This document shows positions 37,579-47,515 of a DNA stretch of 64,000 bases, in pieces; within the stretch, counting starts at the first letter, position 1; every line of letters begins with the position of its first letter. Below the pieces are notes generated by a model. That model worked only from the letters and a program-made list of their open reading frames with translations. It was not told where the DNA came from and did no database searches. The DNA comes from Polytrichum commune (Eukaryota > Streptophyta > Polytrichopsida > Polytrichales > Polytrichaceae): NCBI GenBank assembly GCA_950295325.1, contig OX485806.1, positions 38,068,001 to 38,132,000 of the forward strand, given 5' to 3'. The position numbers were made by a program, and so were the translations under genes.

Positions 37579-37723
37579 CTTTAAGTAAGGTGGGGAGCTC
37601 ATTGAGATGGAAGTTACATTTCATGTTACCACGAGTTTTGGTATGACTCATGTGATTCTCGAAACCATCACCCGGACTAGGACGCTTAAGGGTGGTGGGT
37701 TTGGCCTCACAGGCCCCGGATGG

Positions 37724-38951
37724 CTGAGTCATGACCTCATCATGGGGGGGGGGTTCTCAAGGCCATGGCCCATGACCTGACACCCTCGAGCAACCTCACC
37801 AATTTTAATAATTTTAATAAATTAAAATTAAAAAAACCATGACTGACAACTATTGCCCACCTTGGGCCTGCCCGATTTCAAACCAAAATTAAAATTGAAA
37901 CTAAAAAAACTTGCCCTTGCATTCCTGAAGGTTGCTTCTCCACAAATCTTGTGTTGGGTGCACTTCACCTTACATGCTCTATCTATCTATCTATCTATAT
38001 ATATATATATTTGTGTGTGTGTGCGTGCGCGCGTGTGTTCACTTCCCGTTAGTAAATAAGCAATTGATTGGGATTTCATTGGGATTCCATTCCCAAAGTG
38101 AAACCAAAACCATGTAAGGAACTTGGAATTAATTTTTTTTAGAAAATCCTCATTAGCATTGAGCTTATAATGTATCTGACTTGCCATTTGAAAGGGTCTT
38201 TTGTCATTCTAAAATGAAACTTGTATTAATGTGCTATTTTTATTTTTATTTCAAAATATTTTAGTTAATGCCTTTTACTTTCACAAGTATTCATACATAT
38301 TCAAACTAATCAAGCTGAATAAATACAATTAAGTGTATAAAGTCTAATTGAATATAATTAAATCAAAATTCTGCTTACCACACAGTAATCAAGCCTAATT
38401 ACATATAAAATGCACATATTATAATTAATTATGATTTATTACATTCAATCAACCTCAATCAGTTCAAATATGTATGCATACTTGTGAAGGTAAAAAGCAT
38501 TAACTTAACTATTATGAAGTAAACAAACTAAACATAAGTTTCATTTTAGAATGACAAAAGACCCTTTCAAATGGTAAATCACATATATTATAACCTCAAT
38601 ATCAACGGGGGATTTCTATTTTATTTTTATACTTCCAGGTTCATTACATACTTTATTGACATTTATTTACATGCTTATGTTTGACTTCAGGAACAGAATT
38701 CAATCAATGGCTTGTTTACTAAGGGGAAGTGAAGATACATATTGAATTTTCTGCATTCAAGGTGAAGCGCATTCAATATGGGATTTGTGGATCAAGAATG
38801 CAAGGACAATTTTGCTTTTTTTTTGGGAAATTGGACGAGGCGGGCATGTTGGGATCAAAAAATAAAATAAGATTAGTGGGGTTGCCCGGGGTGCTGGATC
38901 GTGGGCCCCGGCCTTGAGGACCCCTTCCCCCATGATGGGGTCATGACTCAG
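37724..38951. mobile_element. Foldback element: 1.2-kb imperfect palindrome
   Basis: The two halves are reverse complements with divergence. The outer ends are CTGAGTCATGACC (37724) and its inverse GGTCATGACTCAG (ending 38951). Matching blocks follow inward: TCTCAAGGCC, CTTGCATTC, CTTCACCTT, GTTCACTTCC, TTAGTAAA, a perfect 38-bp match around AGGGTCTTTTGTCATTCT (38194 vs 38550), and TTCACAAGTAT near the loop. The loop is roughly 38330-38450. No coding sequence. It could be a foldback transposon or a tail-to-tail duplication, and it lies 12 bp after the solo LTR's target duplication. Confidence 0.8.
37978..38038. repeat. Microsatellite (CTAT)n/(TA)n/(TG)n
   Basis: CTAT units pass into TA, GT and CG runs within the left arm of the foldback. 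The right arm lacks the expansion. Confidence 0.9.
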
Positions 38952-39373
38952 GGGCTTACCACATTACGGCAATTGGGGTTCTGTGATGTGGACTATAGTT
39001 CCGGCAACTTTTCAAAGCAAATGCTTACATCTCATCACTTTGCCAATGGTCATGTACCACACTACCGGTAGTTTAGCACCACACAAACTTCCACGGAAAA
39101 ACCAACGGCAGTTCATCGTGAGGAAACACTCCACTTTTCAAAGCCACGTTGTTCTTATCTCCCGTCTGTGTCGTACCCATTAGGGCAGCGGCAGTTGCAC
39201 CCAACCAATCACTGCCACCACCGAAATTTAAGGGCATGTAGTGGGGTAAGCCCCTCAGCCGGCTGGGGCCTGCCCAAATGGCATGCTCTAGTCCTGGCCC
39301 TCACCACCAAGCCAAAGTTGGGCAATATTTGGTTGTTCGGGCAATAGGGAGGGCCACCCGTGAATTGCACTAA

Positions 39374-39907
39374 GGGCCGCTTTACACCTAGAGGCCGAGC
39401 CAATTCGTTGTGTAAGAAGCTTGAAATCCTCACTTGTGATTGATCAAAAGGCTAAATTCGGCCCCAACCCCTTTACACCTAGAAACCGGGCCGATTTGGT
39501 GGTATGAATTTTTTAATCAAAAAAGGCATGGTCTGACATGGCCCGAGCTTGTTGAATTGGGTGCACCCAAAATGGACGGCCAATTCTTGGTATCAGGACC
39601 AACGTCGGATTCCAAAAAATTGTTTTTTTCAATAAAATATGGGTTTTTTCAGTGAACTAGATCCGTTGGATTATGTGGAAATTTGAATGGCTATATGCTA
39701 GATTATGCTAAATCTGATGGATTATGCTAGATTTATTGAATCGGCCTTGCTTCTTAACCCTAAAGCCTTTACATATGGAAAAATTGACCCCCGTTATAAT
39801 CTTATTGTAATGTGTAGTTGAGGGCGGCCTCCAACCCAAAAGGGGCTGAAATTCCATGCAATCGGCCTCAAGGGGAATTGGCCCGGCCTCTTGGTGTAAA
39901 GGGGCCC
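39374..39907. mobile_element. Tourist-like (PIF/Harbinger) MITE, TSD TAA
   Basis: 534 bp with 33-bp terminal inverted repeats that differ at three positions. The left begins GGGCCGCTTTACACC and the inverted right begins GGGCCCCTTTACACC; both continue to a GCCAATTC block. TAA flanks both ends (39371-39373 and 39908-39910), the TWA duplication typical of PIF/Harbinger elements. An internal TTTACACCTAGAAACCGGGCCG block near 39470 repeats the left terminus. No transposase. Confidence 0.85.
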
Positions 39908-39910
39908 TAA

Positions 39911-42235
39911 GGTAACTAAGTTAGTGGGAGCATGGGGCCCATGTTCTCAAAGTCGGGCTACATCTTCAATGGGATCCAATCGAAGTGAGATTTTGTTCCT
40001 TTTTGTGGCCCCACCCAACATATGCATACCTAGGTGTACGGTGGAGTGCTACATGATAGGTTATAAGTATGTACATATCAACTTCACTTGGCCCTTGTCA
40101 CGGTATCTTCTTTGGCTTGGCTATACGTTCACCTTCCACCTTATTGCTACCTTATAGAGCCACTTTACACTAGAGCTTGAGGGCCCTTGATGTGTGATGT
40201 ACAAAATTACGTGATTGGTCGAGAAGCCAGAGACGGTCCAAGTTCACTTCGCACTAGATTCTAAGGGTCCGAGGGACCAAAAGAATTTGAGTGGGTGCAA
40301 AAATGTACATGGTTTTTAATCTGGCATCAATTGGATAATGTTTCACGGCCCATCGGAAATTATGTTAGGCCCATCTAAAAGAAGTGGTCTAAACCAAAAC
40401 AAGGGGTTGTGGCCATTGGTTCCTAGGAAAATATATGTTGGGGTCCTAGACTACCAGCTAAGTTGAACTGTTCCTAGAATATTTTGCAGTCCCTTAGCAT
40501 GGTCCACTTCCACTTGACACTAAGCTCAAGGGCCTATCAATTACAAAACTAAATATTATTTCTCACGGTACGGCCTTCATATGATTTTCAATGGCCCTCA
40601 AGATTCATGGTCACGGCTCTTGGTCCGTCTATAGGGTGAACCTTGGTATTTTGAAACCGTGGCAAAAATCTGAGGTGCGTGGGGCCTTATGCGGTCACTC
40701 TTCCTAATTGGACACCTATTATGTGAGTGGTACATGACAAGGCTTGTAGTTATGAATAAACACCAAATACAAATGTATTACACAAAGATTGGACCACGAA
40801 CGCAAATTATGTTGATCCTAAAAGGTCATTAGGTGGTTTTTGAAGGCAACATAACTTAAGGTGAATGACTTTCCATGCTTAATTGTTGTTCACACGTACA
40901 AAAGACGTTGTTACAAAGCACCATAGATTACATATATGCGGTTAAGATTTGAATTCAACACCTTGACATGGCCAGACCCATGTTACATATTTTGATTGTA
41001 AATATTCATAAAGAGCTCATATCAAGGTAAAGTGTAATGAAGTTGTGCCCCAACATCCAAACCAACCTTTATAAAATGTAGTGCAAGGGTTTAGAAAAGA
41101 TGATGTGTACAAATGATGGCTAAAAATAATATATATTGCATAGAATAGTACACTATATTATACACAATATTTTGTACTTGCCCCTATGTTTCATGTATTT
41201 TCTAACACATATGCTCCATAGAAGGATAAAGTTATTTCAATGAGGATGTTTTCCTTCTAACAAATAACCAAGAATGAAGTCAACAACAAATTATCCTCAT
41301 TATTCTTGTTTCCAAGGTCCTGTACGAGCCTCGTTCACCTTTAAGAGTCAACTATTCTAGGTGCAAAACTTGACAACCATAATGACATTTGTGATCACTT
41401 GAAGAGAATGACAAACTACACTTTGATCTCCTATGACTTTTGCATATCAATTTTCATCCTAGAACTTTAAGCGACATTTTGTGTGATACGCAATTGCTAA
41501 GTGGATGAGAGATTTCCTTATATGATCCAATAAAACAATATTATATGTGGAGTTGGAGGTGCCCGTAATTATGCCACATATTATGTAACAATGTTACACA
41601 ATCTATATACAATGGAAGATGTGGTGATGGGGGTGGTAAGGTTGTCGATGTGTTGTTCCAAAAACGGTTGGTTGTCGACATAGACATATTGAGTGGACGC
41701 TCCAAGGATGGTATGAGGATGGTCCAGAACATTCATATGCAGATGTGCAATAGGTTGGGATGGTCCATACAAACACTTGGGAGATGGCTACATTCCAAGT
41801 GGATTTGTAAAACATATATTGATTCTAAAGTGATCCAATTTTTCTTAACATGTCACATTTGTATATGACAAACATGCACATACATCGAGGCCTTCATTGC
41901 ACCGTTTTCCATTGTTGCCCAATGTTCCAAAAAGGTGTGGGACCATAGGTGCAACAAGCTTGGGATGACATGGGTCAATCTTATGTGCTACAATGGGAGT
42001 TTACTTCCAAGAGGTCTAAAAGTCATCGCAAACAAAATAAAAACATCATAGCTTTAAGGAAGGTGAGAACCATAATGTTTTGTAAGTCCAAGTCGGATGT
42101 CTTACAAATTTATTTCTATACATCTAAGTATGCCATGGAGTAACCTAGAATCTAACATAAGAAATTCACTTAGTAGGATTCAATGAAATATTACAATATT
42201 AAGTTGAGAAGACACATAACATTATCACGGGTAGA
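39911..42235. other. Gene-free spacer
   Basis: Three diverged TTTACACTAGAGCTTGAGGGCCC/ACACTAAGCTCAAGGGCC-type fragments lie near 40145, 40250 and 40510, and a family E-like fragment lies at about 40680-40840. The frames at 41541-41868 overlap on both strands without a recognisable domain. Nothing supports a gene. Confidence 0.5.
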
Positions 42236-42625
42236 TCACTCCATTGTCAAGTTGAACACCACGTGCGACAAAAACAAATCTTCTTTTGGTAAGTTGCACC
42301 ACTAAAATGGGTCAAAATTTTATCAATTTTTTTTCATGAGTAGATATACACAGTGCCTATGACATAGTCAAAAGTGGTAACTAAATTTGATGATTTGTTT
42401 TTTTCATAAAACATACCGTTTCTAACTAGAATGACACAAAATTGAACTAAAAAATATACTAAAAATAAATAAAGATGACCAAAAATTTCAAAAAAGTATA
42501 CAAAAGATACTATGAATGGTTATGTATATGTAGAAAAATATCATAAATTTTAAAATTATTTATGGCATGTAATATAGGGGTAGCAAACTTTGTCCGCACG
42601 TGGTGTCAACTTGACAATGAAGTGA
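42236..42625 (+). mobile_element. MITE family D, copy 2 (complete, G-box in both TIRs)
   Basis: 390 bp. The left terminus TCACTCCATTGTCAAGTTGA followed by CACCACGTGCG, and the right terminus, its inverse ending CAATGAAGTGA, form a TIR of about 35 bp. Each terminus contains CACGTG, a G-box core. The body aligns with 33950-34325. No target duplication was recognised. Confidence 0.75.
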
Positions 42626-42731
42626 CCTCCCTGTGAACATTATCCAGTTGAGTGACCATGAATATGTCATATAGGATACGAGAATTATGCCTATGGAATG
42701 CTTGTCTAAATAGATTCAACACGATAAACTA

Positions 42732-42942
42732 CACTAAATATCATATTAAGTGTCAGTCATTGCTTCGAGTTACGCAATGCTATATCTTTTCACTATTGTT
42801 GTAATTTCTTACCAAGTAAAGTTGTTAATGTACTATATTGTCCAAACAATCAATTTGACATTTGTTGGTAAAATATGAGATGTATAGTAAATAGATACAA
42901 CATTGTGTAATTCCACATAGTAAGTGACACTAAATATCTAGT
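42732..42942. mobile_element. MITE family A, copy 3
   Basis: Starts CACTAAATATCATATTAAGTGTC after TA and follows the body of 1728-1947 (CAATGCTATATCTTT, ACCAAGTAAAGTTGTTAATGT, GTCCAAACAA, AAATATGAGATGTATA, CATAGTAAGTGACACTAAATA). The extreme right end has decayed. Confidence 0.7.
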
Positions 42943-44392
42943 TGATTAATTGTAGAGTGGAACGACCCACTATAGCTAATTCATATCATGTAAGACAAAC
43001 TAGGTCTCAATGTTGTCAAATATAGGGTATCATGCAACTCTATTGTGAGCACTTCCAACTCCACCTATAATCTTAGACCAATGGATCAAATAAAGAGTTT
43101 TCCTTAATGGTTAGCAATTGCAAATCACGCAAGTCGGCCCCAAAAGTTTCAAAATTAAAGTTGAAATGCAAATAAAATAATAGGTCAAAAAATTAATTGT
43201 TCAAAAATCAATCCATACTAGGTCCTCGCAACAATTGAGCCTAGAATGATTAATATTCTGAGCACATAGTTGAATCTCTTCGTAATACACATAAGTACAA
43301 GCCTTGCCACATACCATTCAATTGTAGGTGTCCAATCAAGAAGAGTGACAATATAAGGTCAAAAGCACAGAGTGACAACAATACCTTGAATGATTTAATA
43401 ATCCATCGTTATGTAGTTTTCCAAACTACGGCAGTTTATCCCTAGAAAACCGAAGGCACGAATGTGAACAAAAGAAAGAAAAAAGACTATGATGTTGTCA
43501 CTGCCGTGACTTATGGTGTTGCTTCATCCTTGAGTTGGCCTAAGTCTATATGTAATCATGTCATAGTCACCATAAGATTTAGAGGGTCCCGAAAACTATT
43601 ACCTCATTTTGAAGGTGGACCACAAACAAGCACAAATATAAAATTAAATACACAAATGCAAAAGAAATAAATATAACTTTGATGTTGCAACCGGCGTGAC
43701 TTATGATGTTGCTTCATCATTGAGTTGGTCTAAGTCTATGTAATCATAAAAACATGCACCACAAGATTTAGATGAGCCCAAGGGAAGCTAAGACATGAGC
43801 AATGAGTAGTGAGCAGTGTTACCTACCAAATTTAATAAATAATAACGGTTTTAGGGTATATAATCTAAATTGGTATTTGTATTTCTCAATAATCAAGTAT
43901 TTTCATTTTGATAGAACAAGAGTGAAGGGAGCCTATTACCATGGATACTTTCAAGAACTATCAATACATTGCCAATTTTTACTAGACAAATACTTTGTCT
44001 TTGAACTACTATGGGAATCTACAACCATAGACGTACTTGAAACCTGAATGATTTTTAAGTGCCATGATTCTATCCATCATGCCCATTCCACTACGAATAA
44101 AACGCTTGGAGCCCAATATAAAATTATGACAATTTGGAGATGCAAGAGTACTGCATTTATCCATGATGATTTCTAAGGACGGACATGCAAGATGATGTCC
44201 TCCACTATTTCATGGAAATTTGAGGAGGTAGTATGCAAAGAATTGTTTGCTCATTGCCATTACTATAGCATAATTCTTGACAGTGGATGTTTTTATGACG
44301 TCATTAGCAACACATTAGTAAGTCATGTCAAGTGGCTTACAACATGTACCATTTGACACTTGGTGTTCATGAACACCAAAACATATACAAAC
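42943..44392. other. Gene-free spacer upstream of the Ty3 element
   Basis: Contains a direct duplication: about 43482-43585 and 43681-43775 share GATGTTG, CGTGACTTATG, GTTGCTTCATC, TTGAGTTGG and TAAGTCTAT blocks. The frame at 43802-44047 (81 aa) has no recognised domain. This was contiguous with the sequence after 56024 before the element inserted. Confidence 0.5.
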
Positions 44393-45098
44393 CCTCATGT
44401 GAGCCCAAAAGGGTGCCCACATTTAGTCTTAGACCCTTGAAACGGTAGTTGATGCACTTTGAAGTAGCATGTTACTTCACAAAAATATAAAAAGAGTGAA
44501 ATGTTAGTCTTAGAAGTACCATGTTGTAAGAGGCTAGGATGTGAGTTGTTATTGTGTTTTTACCTTCGGAAGGATTTGAGTGAATGAGGATAGGTAAGGA
44601 GAACTTGGATTGAGTAGTTAGTGAGTAGGCTAGTACAAATGGATGGAGACAACCAAAGTGACTCAAGAGGCAAGTGCATTCGAATTGGGATGAATGGAGG
44701 ATCACATGGAGCGCACAAGTGGACCACCTCATCATGGCCACTTAATGGGGAAGGCCCAAGGAAGAATGCAAGGTGGAGGATAAGCAAATTCTCAAAGCAC
44801 CAATCAAATCACGAGTTAAGCATCGTGGTTTGAATTAAGTGGTGAGCGACGATTTGGGAAAGTAAGGGGAGAAAGTTATGGCGGCGGAAAGCGAAGGAGG
44901 CTAAGTTTGGGTTGAAGCATTCCAAGTTTGGTAAAGTGTGGTAGGTAGAAAGCCAAGGCTAGTTAAATGTTCGAATTAGGATCCTTGTTGATCATTTGAG
45001 GGAGGAAGGCTTAGAAGATAGGATTGGCGCCTACTAAGTAGGCGGAAATCTCAAGGGCTTATCGTGAGCCTTGAGGGTGCTCACCCCCTCAAGCTTAC

Positions 45099-45105
45099 TA
45101 TATAA
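45099..45105 (+). promoter_or_regulatory. LTR TATA box
   Basis: TATATAA, followed after about 15-30 bp by a pyrimidine-rich CATTCTTCCCTCACTCATCC stretch suitable for transcription start. The copy in the 3' LTR is at 54517-54523. Confidence 0.6.
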
Positions 45106-45610
45106 TCCCTCATTCTTCCCTCACTCATCCTCTCTTTCCTTTGTGCTCCAAGGCACCCCACGAGTTATAAGTGTGGGTGTGGGAAGCCATATTGGAGCAC
45201 ATGTGTGTGCTTAGTTTTTAGTTTGAGAGCCAAGGCTTGTTAGCCTTGAAGAGGGCTTGACCTCTTGGTAGAATTAGTGTTGACGTGAAGGATTTTAAAG
45301 TTAATTCATGATTCCAATTTGTGGTACTTAAAGTTCATGTTTTGAATACACGTGGTTGCAAGTTCCATGTTTAAGAGTTGAGCACTTGATGTTGTGATGA
45401 GTGCAAAAATATACTTGTGTGGATTAGTTAGTCTTAGTGAAGTTAGGAAATTCTCTCTCCCTCTCCTCTCTAAGATTTTAGGATTTTAGGATTAGAGAAG
45501 AATTGTGTGATTAGAAAGGGGTTGTTAGTAGAATTAGGGAAATTAGGTAGGAAGATTAGTTAAGGGCTTGAATAATTAGTGAGGTAGTTGGGGATTACAA
45601 CTACAAAGTT

Positions 45611-45908
45611 GTGGGTTCATGAAGGAGCTGGGTTTATGAAGGAGCTGGGTTTGTTTAGTTAGAAAGTAAAGAGCTGGGTTTATGAAGGAGCTGGGTTTGT
45701 TTAGTTAGAAAGTAAAGAGCTGGGTTTATGAAGGACCTGAGTTTGTTTAGTTAGAAGCTAAGGAGCTGGGTTCATGAAGGAGCTGGGTTTATGAAGGAGC
45801 TGGGTTTGTTTAGTTAGAAGCTAAGAAGCTGGGTTTATGAAGGAGCTGGGTTTATGAAGGAGCTAGGTTTATGTAATTAGAAAGTAAAGAGATGGGTTCA
45901 TGAAGGAA
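45611..45908 (+). repeat. Higher-order tandem array in 5' LTR
   Basis: A 17-bp unit GAAGGAGCTGGGTTTAT alternates with a TTTGTTTAGTTAGAA(A/G) spacer, giving about ten GAGCTGGGTT-type units with small variations. The identical array in the 3' LTR is at 55029-55326. Confidence 0.9.
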
Positions 45909-46022
45909 GCTTAGTAGATAGCCTACCTAATTAGCTCATAGACAAGTAGTTAGTTACATTATGCTAGTTAGTGTTATGGTGGCTTTCACAAGTAAATGTA
46001 TTTGAGATTGACTATAGAGAAT

Positions 46023-46040
46023 AGTGTTTTTTTTAACACT
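46023..46040 (+). other. Conserved LTR hairpin (complete element)
   Basis: AGTGTT, six T, AACACT. It is the homologue of the hairpin at 37360-37375 with one compensatory pair change. The 3' LTR copy is at 55441-55458. Confidence 0.6.
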
Positions 46041-46079
46041 TGCATCCTCTCTTTAAAAATAAACCACGTGCACAAATTA

Positions 46080-46157
46080 ATGGAGAATGTGGAGCACTCT
46101 CGCGATGGCAAGACAAAGGAAGCAAAGACCAAAGGTGCGAGGGAGAGATTGACATAA
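46080..46157 (+). CDS. LTR-encoded short ORF a, 25 aa
   Basis: Begins MENVEHSRDGKTKE. It corresponds to the N-terminus of the 54-aa frame of the solo LTR (MESVKESRDGETKK), then stops. The related core continues in the same phase at 46191-46403 after about 33 bp with stops. Duplicated at 55498-55575. Confidence 0.35.
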   Translation: MENVEHSRDGKTKEAKTKGARERLT

Positions 46158-46190
46158 GTCACATAAGTATTTCTTAATACTTAAAGGCTT

Positions 46191-46403
46191 ATGTACGGTA
46201 TGGAGACACCAAGTGAGACCTCTTATAGTAGCGATACGGAATACACAAGTGATAGTTCAAGTGGTAGTATAGAGTCAACGGCACGGACTCCATTTAGGAG
46301 AGGGATATCCTTAAGGGCTTGTGTAGCTAAAGCGGCCGGATGGACGTTAGAAGCAAACAAAGACAAAATAGCACCCGAGCATAAGGAGGTTAAAATAACA
46401 TAG
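46191..46403 (+). CDS. LTR-encoded short ORF b, 70 aa, conserved core
   Basis: Starts MYGMETPSETSYSSDTE with a Ser/Thr/Asp-rich acidic N-terminal half, then GISLRACVAKAAGWTLE, then a Lys/Glu-rich tail. The core is shared with the solo LTR at 37477-37527, with eight synonymous and one non-synonymous codon difference. It lies downstream of the TATA box, so it is in the predicted transcript and 1.1 kb upstream of gag. No family is recognised; translation is unproven. Duplicated at 55609-55821. Confidence 0.45.
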   Translation: MYGMETPSETSYSSDTEYTSDSSSGSIESTARTPFRRGISLRACVAKAAGWTLEANKDKIAPEHKEVKIT

Positions 46404-46610
46404 TTAACTTGTGCATTCTCCACATACGTATTGAAATTGTACATTGAGTTGTTAAAAGTGAAATTCCAGTTAAATCCAAGACCACTTGAAGGGTGAACCT
46501 TGCACTATGGACTCATCCAAGTCCAAATCCAATACCGCGGAGAAATGTGAGCCCAAACCCACTACTCGGACTACGGACGCTTAAGGGTGGGGGGTTTGGC
46601 CTCACATAAT

Positions 46611-46629
46611 TGGTGCGTCCGCCGGGAGC
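46611..46629 (+). other. Primer binding site
   Basis: TGGTGCGTCCGCCGGGAGC, four bases after the 5' LTR, begins with the TGG expected opposite a tRNA CCA end and stays GC-rich like an acceptor/T-arm complement. It is not the initiator-Met type (TGGTATCAGAG). I cannot assign the tRNA with confidence. Confidence 0.7.
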
Positions 46630-47515
46630 GAAGCGGAAGGTAGTTACAAGACTTGGAGGCGACTAGGAGACTTGGAGGCAACTAGGAAAAATTGGAGACA
46701 CAAACTTGAGAGAAGGGAAGGAGCACCCGAAACTCGGTAAGTATTCTCTCTTTGGGTTACATTTGAATTCATTGTATTTCAACTATTCCTTGGAATGAAT
46801 TGCATTGTCAATTACGCAAATTCATTTTTGAGGAAGGAGCGCGGCGAAGGTACGTCCTCAACCTTTTTGGGGATTTGCTAAGAACTTAAAAGGAACCTAT
46901 AACCGAGTAGCTTATTAAAACATTAGAGGGTAAATTCACCTTAGGACATTGAACTTTGACACTCACCTCGGGGTGAGTCTCAAAGTTTTGGGAGTTGTCA
47001 TTTCATGCTCTAGATTAAATTAATATTTCACAAAGTTTATGGTGTTGTTACATTGAGTCACGATTGAGGGGAGTGCTAACTGACAGGGGGATGCGATTGC
47101 TCAAGGTATGTTTATTTCTTCAAAGTGAACTCATTAACTAATTAAGGAATGCCTTTTGTACTCGTGATTGTTGTTATCCGTTGTAGAGGGTAATTCCCGA
47201 ATTGTGGATGGTGTGAGAAGTTGAAGGGTGAAGCCTCGACTTTTAACATAATCTACTCGGAAGGTCACCCCCTCACAATCGGTATTGTGGTGAGTGTTAA
47301 TTTGCGGGAAGGTGCGGAGGTGATGCTCCGACTTAACCAAAAAATTAACATGAACATGCCTATCCCCTATTGGGATTCTTTCACCTAAGTGGGCTTGCAG
47401 GTTCTTTTCCTCACCTCCTAAAAAAATTATAACCACACCAAGACAAGTGAAAATATTAAGAGGGGAATTGCTAGGATTATGTGTGGTCAAGTGAGGGTCG
47501 ATCGATTCTTATGGA
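46630..47515 (+). other. Retrotransposon leader between PBS and gag
   Basis: About 890 bp without a supported frame. It starts with a GAGACTTGGAGGC-type repeat (46650-46690). Presumably untranslated leader or packaging region. Confidence 0.5.

Larger units (their letters stand above)
36531..37711 (+). mobile_element. Solo LTR of a Ty3/gypsy relative, TSD GGCCC
   Basis: About 1181 bp, beginning TATGAGCCCAAAA and ending GGTGGGTTTGGCCTCACA, which matches the two ends of the 2209-bp LTR of the complete element at 44398-56024. Flanking GGCCC occurs directly on both sides (36526-36530 and 37712-37716), a perfect 5-bp target duplication. Homology is strongest from 37270 to 37711. The U3-like part differs, and the internal tandem repeats are unrelated. 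No internal retroelement sequence remains, so it is a solo LTR left by recombination. The family is related to, but distinct from, the young element. Confidence 0.85.
44398..46606 (+). repeat. 5' LTR
   Basis: 2209 bp, TGTGAG...CTCACA. A TATA box (45099-45105) separates a 700-bp U3 from a long R-U5 of about 1.5 kb that holds a tandem array, a hairpin and short reading frames. Offset to the 3' LTR is exactly 9418 bp throughout. Confidence 0.95.

Noticed and set aside
41541-41868. Four overlapping frames on both strands
   Set aside because: No motif, no codon bias, and mutually overlapping; no support for any one of them.
44472-44787. Minus-strand 89-aa and 75-aa frames in the LTR, repeated at 53890-54205
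   Set aside because: Duplicated only because the LTRs are identical; no homologue in the solo LTR, unlike the plus-strand core peptide.
45611-45908. Regular repeat array that could be mistaken for a CRISPR array
   Set aside because: Plant LTR; the spacers are themselves repeated and there are no cas genes.
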